Below, piece by piece: positions 41,763 to 48,651 of a DNA stretch of 64,000 nucleotides. Positions within the stretch are counted from its first letter, which is position 1, and every line of letters begins with the position of its first letter. Source of the DNA: Microbacterium sorbitolivorans (GTDB taxonomy: Bacteria > Actinomycetota > Actinomycetes > Actinomycetales > Microbacteriaceae); contig NZ_KZ848475.1 of assembly GCF_003327285.1 (NCBI RefSeq), positions 248,001 through 312,000 on the forward strand, given 5' to 3'. The notes below the pieces were generated by a model. That model had not been told where the DNA came from, ran no database searches, and saw nothing but the letters and a program-made list of their open reading frames with translations. Made by a program: the position numbers and the translations under genes.

Positions 41763-41768
41763 ATCGTA
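41763..41768 (-). promoter_or_regulatory. -10 hexamer TACGAT of menA
   Basis: 8 nt before GTG 41754 with no Shine-Dalgarno sequence; spacing is slightly longer than at other genes. Confidence 0.4.
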
Positions 41769-41814
41769 CGCGGGGGCGCTGTCAGGCCCCCAACTCTGCA
41801 ATTCTCCGCGGGCT

Positions 41815-41871
41815 CTGCAATTCTCCGCGGCGTCATCTGCGATTCGCAGATGACCGCGCGGAGAATTGCAG
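41815..41871. repeat. Long hairpin, family B copy 2
   Basis: 28-nt arms (41815-41842 and 41844-41871) with a two-base mismatch bubble; the core ATCTGCGATTCGCAGAT is identical to the copy at 7327. An extra partial arm (CTCTGCAATTCTCCGCGG) precedes it at about 41794-41811. It lies just after the menE stop. Confidence 0.8.
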
Positions 41872-41873
41872 TT

Positions 41874-42992
41874 TTAGCCTGCCGCGAGGGCCCGGATCGC
41901 CCGGCGGTCGGGCTTCCCGCTCGCGAGGCGCGGCAGCTCGGCCACGCGGAGGATGCGATCCGGGCGCGCGGGCTTGCCGATCTCGCGCTCGACGGCGGCG
42001 CGCGCGGCCTCGAGGTCTCCGCCCACCGCCGTTACGATCACGGGGGTCTCGCCCCATCGCTCGTGGGGCACGCCCACGACGACAGCGTCGTCGATGAGCT
42101 GTTGCACCACGGCCTCGACGCGGTCGAGCGACACGTTCACGCCGCCCGAGATGATCACGTTGTCGATGCGTCCCGTGACGCTCACGACGCGACCCTCGAG
42201 GGATCCGGCGTCGCCCGTGCGGTACCAGCGCAGGCCCTCCGCGTCGGTCACGAAGGTGTCGGCCGTGCGTGCCGGGTCGCCGAGGTAGCCGTCGGCGAGG
42301 CTCGGCCCGTTGATCCACAGCTCGCCGTCGACGAGCCGCACGGTGGTGCCGTCGAGCGGCACGCCGTCGTAGACGCACCCGCCGCTCGTTTCGGTGGATC
42401 CGTAGGTGCGCACGGGGTGCGCGCCGAGCGCGATCGCGCGCTCGCGAAGCGGATCCGCGAGCCGCTGCCCGCCCACGAGGATGGTGTGGAACGACGCGAG
42501 CGCCCGCGCAACCCGCGGATCCTGCTCGCCCGCGTCGACGAGCGTCTGCAGCTGCGCGGGCACGAGCGAGGTATATGTCGCAACTGGCATACCTTCGGCG
42601 AAGGATCGCATGCCGCTTGCGGCATGCGTGAAGGCCTCGGCCGTGAACTTGCCGGCGACGATCGCGGGCTCGCGCCCCGACACCAGCGCTCGCACCATCA
42701 CCTGCACCCCGGCGATGTAGCCGCCCGACAGCGGAAGCAGCCACTGGCCCTCGCCGATGCGCGCGGCCGTCGCCATCGCCGACGCCGTCAGCGCCGAGCG
42801 CGAGAGCGCGACCGACTTCGGAACGCCGGTGGATCCGCTCGTCGTGAGCACAACGGCCGTGCCCGGCGGGACCTGCGTCGGGAGCTCGCCCGCGGATCCG
42901 ACGGCGATCGCCGGACCGGATCCGAGCACCGCGCCGCGGAGCGCGCGAAGCAGGTCGCGCGGGTCGTCGCTCTCGAGCCGCTCAAGCCTCAT
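41874..42992 (-). CDS. menE: o-Succinylbenzoate-CoA ligase MenE
   Basis: Adenylate-forming enzyme that activates o-succinylbenzoate. The 372-aa protein has the P-loop-like TTSGSTGVPKSV, then PVRTYGSTETSGGCVYDG, the hinge WYRTGDAGSLEG, VTGRIDNVIISGGVNVS and the C-terminal lysine in LPRLASGKPDRRAI. It is a short MenE, lacking much of the usual N-terminal region, as in related actinobacteria. The start is ATG 42992 with GGGAG 8 nt upstream, so this one has a leader. Family B hairpins lie on both sides. Confidence 0.92.
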   Translation of the reverse strand: MRLERLESDDPRDLLRALRGAVLGSGPAIAVGSAGELPTQVPPGTAVVLTTSGSTGVPKSVALSRSALTASAMATAARIGEGQWLLPLSGGYIAGVQVMVRALVSGREPAIVAGKFTAEAFTHAASGMRSFAEGMPVATYTSLVPAQLQTLVDAGEQDPRVARALASFHTILVGGQRLADPLRERAIALGAHPVRTYGSTETSGGCVYDGVPLDGTTVRLVDGELWINGPSLADGYLGDPARTADTFVTDAEGLRWYRTGDAGSLEGRVVSVTGRIDNVIISGGVNVSLDRVEAVVQQLIDDAVVVGVPHERWGETPVIVTAVGGDLEAARAAVEREIGKPARPDRILRVAELPRLASGKPDRRAIRALAAG

Positions 42993-43016
42993 GACTGCGC
43001 TCCCTTCCCAACAACT

Positions 43017-43073
43017 CTGCAATTCTCCGTCGCGTCATCTGCAATTCGCATACGACGCGACGGAGAATTGCAG
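43017..43073. repeat. Long hairpin, family B copy 3
   Basis: 26-nt arms (43017-43042 and 43048-43073) with two mismatches. The stem reads TCCGTCGCGTC where the other copies read TCCGCGCGGTC-type sequence, and both arms changed together. It lies between the menB stop and the menE start. Confidence 0.8.
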
Positions 43074-43106
43074 GGGGCGCGGGGAAGTGAGGAATTACCT
43101 CGCGAA

Positions 43107-44015
43107 TTAGAAGTGGTACGGGAAGCCCGACCAGTCGGGGTCGCGCTTCTCGAGGAACGAGTCGCGGCCCTCGACGGCCTCGTCGGTTCCGTAGGCGAGG
43201 CGCGTCGTCTCGCCCGCGAACATCTGCAGGCCGACCATGCCGTCGTCCGTCGCGTTGAACGCGTACTTCAGCATGCGGATCGCCGTCGGCGACTTCGTGA
43301 GGATCGTGCGCGCCATGGCGATCGCCTCCCGCTCGAGTTCCTCGTGCGCGACGACGCGGTTCACGGCGCCCATGTCGTAGGCGCGCTGCGCCGAGTATTC
43401 CTCCGCGAGGAAGAACACCTCGCGCGCAAACTTCTGGCCGATCTGCTTCGCGTAATAGGCGGATCCGTACCCGGCGTCAAACGACCCGACGTCGGCGTCG
43501 GTCTGCTTGAACTTGCCGTGCTCGCGCGACGCGATCGTGAGATCGCACACCGCGTGGAGCGAGTGCCCGCCGCCGGCCGCCCACCCCGGAACGACCGCGA
43601 TGACGACCTTCGGCATGAAACGGATAAGCCGCTGCACCTCGAGGATGTGCAGGCGCCCGGCGCGAGCGGGGTCACTCACGGTCGCCTCGTCTTCGGAGTA
43701 CTTGTAGCCATCGCGGCCGCGGATCCGCTGGTCACCGCCCGAGCAGAACGCCCAGCCGCCGTCCTTCGGGCTCGGCCCGTTTCCGGTGAGCAACACACAG
43801 CCGATCCGCGGATCCGTGCGCGCGATCTCGAGGGCGCGGTACAGCTCATCGACGGTGCGCGGCCGGAAGGCGTTGCGGACCTCGGGTCGGTTGAACGCGA
43901 TGCGCGCGATGCGCCCGTCGTTCGAGACATGCGAGGTGATGTCGGTGTAGGCGTCGGCCTCGGGCGCGAGCGCCCATTCGGCGGGATCAAACAGGTCGGA
44001 AACAGCGGAAGTCAC
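43107..44015 (-). CDS. menB: 1,4-dihydroxy-2-naphthoyl-CoA synthase MenB
   Basis: Crotonase-family enzyme that closes the naphthoate ring. The 302-aa protein has IARIAFNRPEVRNAFRP, the oxyanion-hole region WAFCSGGDQRIRG, VVPGWAAGGGHSLHAVCDLTIAS, DADVGSFDAGYGSAY and the MenB end DSFLEKRDPDWSGFPYHF. The start is GTG 44015, with TAGGCT 6 nt upstream. It is divergent from menC. Confidence 0.95.
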   Translation of the reverse strand: MTSAVSDLFDPAEWALAPEADAYTDITSHVSNDGRIARIAFNRPEVRNAFRPRTVDELYRALEIARTDPRIGCVLLTGNGPSPKDGGWAFCSGGDQRIRGRDGYKYSEDEATVSDPARAGRLHILEVQRLIRFMPKVVIAVVPGWAAGGGHSLHAVCDLTIASREHGKFKQTDADVGSFDAGYGSAYYAKQIGQKFAREVFFLAEEYSAQRAYDMGAVNRVVAHEELEREAIAMARTILTKSPTAIRMLKYAFNATDDGMVGLQMFAGETTRLAYGTDEAVEGRDSFLEKRDPDWSGFPYHF

Positions 44016-44021
44016 CCCTGA

Positions 44022-44027
44022 AGCCTA
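44022..44027 (-). promoter_or_regulatory. -10 hexamer TAGGCT of menB, leaderless
   Basis: Exactly 6 nt before GTG 44015. Confidence 0.5.
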
Positions 44028-44054
44028 CGCCCGGCCCCTGTCACGCACCTCCCC

Positions 44055-44142
44055 CGTACACAACGACGCAAATATTTGCCTCACGCCGTCGAGACACCGG
44101 TTTCCCTCCCCAGGACACCCAAAATTTGCGTCGTTGTGTACG
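44055..44142. repeat. Inverted repeat with 50-nt loop in the menB-menC promoter region
   Basis: Perfect 19-nt arms CGTACACAACGACGCAAAT at 44055-44073 and its complement at 44124-44142, flanking a 50-nt loop. Unlike nearly all other hairpins here it lies between divergent 5' ends. Confidence 0.7.
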
Positions 44143-44170
44143 GCGGGGTGGGGAGGGGCATGATGGGAAC

Positions 44171-45157
44171 ATGCCGCCGCTCGCTGAGATCCTCGAGAAC
44201 CTACACGTTGTCGCACTCCCCCTCGCGACGAGGTTCCGGGGCGTCGACCACCGCGAGGCGGCTCTGTTCGAGGGGCCCGAGGGGTGGGCGGAGTTCTCGC
44301 CGTTCCTCGAGTACGAGCCCGCCGAGGCCCGCACCTGGCTCGCCGCGGCGATCGACTTCGCCTACGAGCCGCAGCCCACGACGCATCGCACCAGCATCGG
44401 CGTCAACGCCACCGTCCCGGCGGTCGACGCCGAGCGCGTGCCGACGATCCTCGCCCGATACGGATCCTGCCGCACCGCAAAGGTGAAGGTCGCCGAGCGC
44501 GGCCAGTCGCTCGCCGACGACGTCGCCCGCGTCGCGGCCGTCCGCGCCGCGATGGGCCCCGAGGGCCGGCTCCGCATCGACGCGAACATGGGCTGGAACG
44601 TCGACGAGGCGGAACGGGCGCTCCACGCCCTCAGCGAGTTCGACCTCGAGTACGCGGAGCAGCCGTGCGCGAGCGTCGAGGAGCTCGCGGAACTGCGGTC
44701 GCGGCTGAAGAAGTGGGACATCCCGATCGCGGCCGACGAGTCGGTGCGGAAGGCGGAGGATCCGCTGCGGGTCGCCCGCGCGGGCGCCGCCGACCTCATC
44801 ATCGTGAAGGCGCAGCCGCTCGGCGGCGTGCGGCGAGCGCTCGACATCGTGGAACAGGCGGGGCTGCCGGCCGTCGTCTCGTCGGCGATCGACACGAGCA
44901 TTGGCCTCTCGCAGGGCGCGCACCTCGCGGCCTCCCTGCCGGGCCTCGCCCACGACTGCGGCCTCGGAACCGCGGCGCTCCTGACGGCGGATGTGACGGC
45001 GGATCCGCTTCTCCCGCGCGGCGGCGAGATCGACGTCCGCCGGGTGGTCCCGGACGAGGAGCTCCTCGACGAGCACAAGGTCTCCCCCGAGCGCCGCGCG
45101 TGGTGGGAGTCGCGGATCACCGCCTGCTACCAGGCTGCACGAACGTACAAGATTTAG
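44171..45157 (+). CDS. menC: o-Succinylbenzoate synthase MenC
   Basis: Enolase-superfamily dehydratase. The 328-aa protein has the catalytic lysine motif TAKVKVAERG, metal ligands in LRIDANMGWN, EYAEQPC and PIAADESV, and the second catalytic lysine in DLIIVKAQPLGG. SSAIDTSIGL follows, as in MenC. ATG 44171 is chosen over an in-frame start at 44126; CATGAT ends 6 nt upstream, a weaker member of the leaderless pattern. A stem-loop follows its stop. Confidence 0.93.
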   Translation: MPPLAEILENLHVVALPLATRFRGVDHREAALFEGPEGWAEFSPFLEYEPAEARTWLAAAIDFAYEPQPTTHRTSIGVNATVPAVDAERVPTILARYGSCRTAKVKVAERGQSLADDVARVAAVRAAMGPEGRLRIDANMGWNVDEAERALHALSEFDLEYAEQPCASVEELAELRSRLKKWDIPIAADESVRKAEDPLRVARAGAADLIIVKAQPLGGVRRALDIVEQAGLPAVVSSAIDTSIGLSQGAHLAASLPGLAHDCGLGTAALLTADVTADPLLPRGGEIDVRRVVPDEELLDEHKVSPERRAWWESRITACYQAARTYKI

Positions 45158-45158
45158 C

Positions 45159-45188
45159 CGAACGACTACGAAATAACGTAGGCGTTCG
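45159..45188 (+). terminator. Hairpin after menC
   Basis: CGAACGACTACG (45159-45170) and CGTAGGCGTTCG (45177-45188) pair with one mismatch around AAATAA. The next 70 nt, up to the TetR stop, are almost pure GC and contain a second GC-rich palindrome. Confidence 0.5.
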
Positions 45189-45261
45189 CGTAATTCCTAT
45201 ACTTTCGCGGGGCGCGGGGCGCGGGGCGCGGCGCGGCCCCGCGGGGCGCCCCGCGGGCGCC

Positions 45262-45885
45262 CTACCTCACGATCAACAGATCCACGATCTGGCTCAGCTC
45301 GCGCGTGCGCTGCGCCGCGAGCTGCTCGGGCTCGAGGTTGGCGATGGCGGCGCGCACCGAGCTGTCACTCCAGACGCCGACGATGATGCGGGCGGCGTCG
45401 TCGGCGGGCAGCTTGAGGCGGAGCCCCTTCGCCTCGACGATCTCGTCGATGAGCTGCACGACCTCGGCCGTGACGGCGTCGATCTGCACCGAGTAGGCGG
45501 CGGCGAAATCGGCGTCGCGCATCGCGTGGATGGTGATCTCGCTCATGAGCATGGCCGAGGCGCGGTCATCGCCGAAGACGTCGAGCGCGCGGATGATGAC
45601 GGTGACGTCGGTCGCGTCGCAGTCGATCGCGATCTCGTCGATGCGTGAGCGCACGGCGTCGACGCGCTCACGCGCGACGAGCGTTGCGAGCTCGATGAAC
45701 ATCTCGTCCTTCGAGGCGAAGTTCGAGTAAAAGGCGCCGCGGGTGAAGCCCGCGCGCTCGCAGATGCGCTCGACGGACGCCTCGCCGAGGCCGACCTCGG
45801 CGAACACCTCGCCCGCGGCGTCGAGCAGCTTTGCCCGCGTCGCCTCGCGGCCCCGAACCTTGGGGGAAACCTGTGATTCATTCAT
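45262..45885 (-). CDS. TetR-family transcriptional repressor of the MMPL-YhgE operon
   Basis: A 207-aa regulator. The N-terminal TetR helix-turn-helix runs from about residue 10 to 55: REATRAKLLDAAGEVFAEVGLGEASVERICERAGFTRGAFYSNFASKDEMFIELA. An all-alpha ligand domain follows. The start is ATG 45885, divergent from the MMPL gene across 69 nt that hold two tandem palindromes. Repression of itself and of the transporter, released by a membrane-active or lipophilic compound, is the standard arrangement (inference). Confidence 0.85.
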   Translation of the reverse strand: MNESQVSPKVRGREATRAKLLDAAGEVFAEVGLGEASVERICERAGFTRGAFYSNFASKDEMFIELATLVARERVDAVRSRIDEIAIDCDATDVTVIIRALDVFGDDRASAMLMSEITIHAMRDADFAAAYSVQIDAVTAEVVQLIDEIVEAKGLRLKLPADDAARIIVGVWSDSSVRAAIANLEPEQLAAQRTRELSQIVDLLIVR

Positions 45886-45900
45886 ACCCACCACACCTAC

Positions 45901-45933
45901 GATACACTTCTGTATTGGATACACATCTGTATC
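45901..45933. promoter_or_regulatory. Tandem TetR operators
   Basis: GATACACTTCTGTATT (45901-45916) and GATACACATCTGTATC (45918-45933) are two palindromes of the form GATACA-N4-TGTATC, 17 nt from start to start. The second is perfect; the first has one mismatch. They lie between the divergent TetR and MMPL starts and must overlap both promoters. Confidence 0.85.
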
Positions 45934-45954
45934 GAACTTCTCGGAGGCCCATTC

Positions 45955-48651
45955 GTGTCTACCCTGCTGTCCTCGCTTGGCCGGTGGTCGTACCGCCACC
46001 CCTGGCGCGTCCTCGGCTCATGGCTCCTGATCCTGCTCGTGATGGGCGGTGGGGCCCTCGGCCTCAATAAGGGCTTTGACAACTCCATCTCGATCCCCGG
46101 AACCGAGGCGCAAGATGGCCTCGAACAGCTCGCCCGCACCTTCCCCCAGGTCTCCGGCACAGCGGCGCAGTTCATCGTCGTCGCGGCCGACGGCGACAGC
46201 GTCGAAGACGCCGACTACCGCGAGCCCATCGAGGCCGCGGTCGACGAGTTCGCCGACTACGAAGACATGTCGAACGCGACCTCGCCCTACGGCGACACGG
46301 TCGACGGCCTGATCTCCGACGACGACAGCGCGGCGATCGTGCAGCTCCAGCTAGACGGCCAGTCGACGACGATCAGCGACGAGGTGAAAGACGCAATCAC
46401 CGACCGCGTCCACGCCCTTGCCGACGAGCTGCCCGATGGATCCGTCGTCAAGCTCGGCGGCGATCTGTACGCCACCGAGCTCCCCGCGATCAGCCCGACC
46501 GAGGCCGTCGGCGTGCTCATCGCGCTGCTAGTGCTCATCGTCACCTTCCGCTCGTTCGTCATGGCGGGCCTCCCCCTCGCCGTCGCCCTGATCGGCGTTG
46601 GTGTCTCGCTCCTCGGCGTCGTCGCCGCGACCGCGTTCACCGATGTCTCGGCCACGACGCCCCTCCTCGCTCTGATGCTCGGCCTTGCCGTCGGCATCGA
46701 CTACGCCCTCTTCATCGCGGCGCGCCACCAAGACCAGGTGCGCGCGGGTGTGGATCCGGAAGACGCGGCCGCGCGAGCGACCGGCACCGCCGGATCCGCC
46801 GTCGTCTTCGCGGGCGTGACGGTGCTGATCGCGCTCATCGGTCTGGGGCTCGCGGGGATCCCGTTCCTCACCGTCATGGGCATCGCGGCCGCCGTCGCGG
46901 TGGCCGTCGCGGTGGCGATCGCGCTGACGCTCACGCCCGCATTCCTCGGCTTCGCGAAGAACCGCGCCGCGGGCCGCGTACCCAAGGTGAAGAAGCAGAA
47001 GAAGTCGTTCGCCAGCCGCTGGGTCGGCATGGTCACGAAGCACCCCGTCGTCACGACGGTGTCGATCGTCGTCGGCCTCTCGGCCGTCGCCCTCCCCGCG
47101 CTGCAGCTCGGCCTCGCGTTGCCGAACGCCGGAACCCTGCCGGAGGAGACCGAGGCCCGCCAGGCATACGACCTCACGGGCGAGCACTTCGGCGACGGCT
47201 TCAACGGCCCGCTCATCCTCACCGGAACCATCATCACGAGCACCGACCCACTCGCCCTCATGGACGACCTCGCCGCCGAGGTCGAGAAGATCGACGGCGT
47301 GAAGACCGTCGCGCTCGCGACCCCGAACGAGACCGCCGACACCGGCATCGTCCAGATCATTCCGGAGACCGGCCCCTCGGATCCAGAGACGACCGCCCTC
47401 GTCCACGAGCTGCGCGACCACCACGACGAGTGGCTCGACGAGTTCGGCATCGACCTGACGGTCACGGGCTTCACGGCCGTCGCGATCGACGTGTCGGCGA
47501 AGCTCGGCCAGGCGCTCCTGCCGTTCGGCATCTTCGTCGTCGGCCTCAGCGTGATCCTGCTCATGGTCGTCTTCCGCTCGGTCTGGGTGCCGATCAAGGC
47601 CGCCCTCGGCTACCTGCTGTCGATCCTCGCCGCGTTCGGCGTCGTCACGATGGTGTTCGAGTGGGGCTGGGGCGCCGATCTCCTCAACGTTCCGAAGACC
47701 GGCCCCGTCATCGCCTTCATGCCGATCGTGGTCATGGGCGTGCTCTTCGGCCTCGCAATGGACTACGAGGTGTTCCTCGTCTCGCGCATGCGCGAGGACT
47801 TCGTGCACGCCCGGTCGAATACGCACGACGCCGCCCGCGACGCGGTCAGAAGCGGATACGCCGCGAGCGCCCGCGTCGTCACCGCCGCCGCCGTCATCAT
47901 GTTCGCCGTGTTCGCGGCCTTCGTGCCCGAGGGCGATAGCAGCATCAAGCCCATCGCCCTGGCCCTCGCGGTCGGCATCGCGGTCGACGCCTTCGTCGTG
48001 CGCATGACGCTCGTCCCCGCGGTCATGGCCCTCCTCGGCAAGCACGCCTGGTGGATGCCCAAGTGGCTCGACCGGATCCTCCCCCGCTTCGACGTCGAGG
48101 GCGAGGCCGTCGAGCGCGAAGACAAGCTCGCCGACTGGCCGGACGCCGGATCCACCGCCGTCATCTCGGCGGAGGACCTCGCGATCTCGATCGACGAGGA
48201 GCGGATCGTCGAGGGCGTCTCCGCCTCCGTCGAGCCGGGCGGCGCCCTCGTGATCACGTCGTCGGATCCGCGCGCCGCCCGAGGCGTGCTGCTCGCGATC
48301 GCTGGTCGGATCGCCCCCGACGAGGGCAGCCGGCTGCGCGTCGCGGGGCACCTGCTCCCCGGCCGCGGAGCGTGGGTGCGCAGCCACGTCGGCGTCGCTA
48401 TGCTCGCGAGCGAACCGGATCCGCTGCCCGCGATCCGCGAGGCCGCCCGCGGATCCGACATCGTCGCGATCGACGGCGCCGATCTCCTCCCCCGGTCGCT
48501 CGCCGACCAGGCCGCCGCCGAGCTCGCGGGTCCGTCGACGCTCGTGCTCGCGGCCGCGGACGCCGACGCCGCCGCAACGCTCGCCCGCGACGCGGGCCGC
48601 ACCGACATCACGATTCTCGATCTCGCACAGCTCTCCGAGGTGATCGCATGA
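45955..48651 (+). CDS. MMPL/RND-superfamily transporter with degenerate ABC-ATPase-like C-terminal domain
   Basis: An 898-aa membrane protein. A first helix near residue 20, an extracytoplasmic domain (to about 165), six helices, a second extracytoplasmic domain (about 385-520) and six more helices give the MMPL layout. The proton-relay type motifs are LALMLGLAVGIDYALFIAARHQ and VVMGVLFGLAMDYEVFLVSRMRED. From about residue 735 an extra domain looks like an ABC ATPase but has SSDPRAARGVLLAIAGR where Walker A should be, and no signature motif. The start is GTG 45955 with GGAGG 7 nt upstream. It overlaps the YhgE gene as ATGA. It probably exports a lipid or lipophilic compound. Confidence 0.88.
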   Translation: MSTLLSSLGRWSYRHPWRVLGSWLLILLVMGGGALGLNKGFDNSISIPGTEAQDGLEQLARTFPQVSGTAAQFIVVAADGDSVEDADYREPIEAAVDEFADYEDMSNATSPYGDTVDGLISDDDSAAIVQLQLDGQSTTISDEVKDAITDRVHALADELPDGSVVKLGGDLYATELPAISPTEAVGVLIALLVLIVTFRSFVMAGLPLAVALIGVGVSLLGVVAATAFTDVSATTPLLALMLGLAVGIDYALFIAARHQDQVRAGVDPEDAAARATGTAGSAVVFAGVTVLIALIGLGLAGIPFLTVMGIAAAVAVAVAVAIALTLTPAFLGFAKNRAAGRVPKVKKQKKSFASRWVGMVTKHPVVTTVSIVVGLSAVALPALQLGLALPNAGTLPEETEARQAYDLTGEHFGDGFNGPLILTGTIITSTDPLALMDDLAAEVEKIDGVKTVALATPNETADTGIVQIIPETGPSDPETTALVHELRDHHDEWLDEFGIDLTVTGFTAVAIDVSAKLGQALLPFGIFVVGLSVILLMVVFRSVWVPIKAALGYLLSILAAFGVVTMVFEWGWGADLLNVPKTGPVIAFMPIVVMGVLFGLAMDYEVFLVSRMREDFVHARSNTHDAARDAVRSGYAASARVVTAAAVIMFAVFAAFVPEGDSSIKPIALALAVGIAVDAFVVRMTLVPAVMALLGKHAWWMPKWLDRILPRFDVEGEAVEREDKLADWPDAGSTAVISAEDLAISIDEERIVEGVSASVEPGGALVITSSDPRAARGVLLAIAGRIAPDEGSRLRVAGHLLPGRGAWVRSHVGVAMLASEPDPLPAIREAARGSDIVAIDGADLLPRSLADQAAAELAGPSTLVLAAADADAAATLARDAGRTDITILDLAQLSEVIA

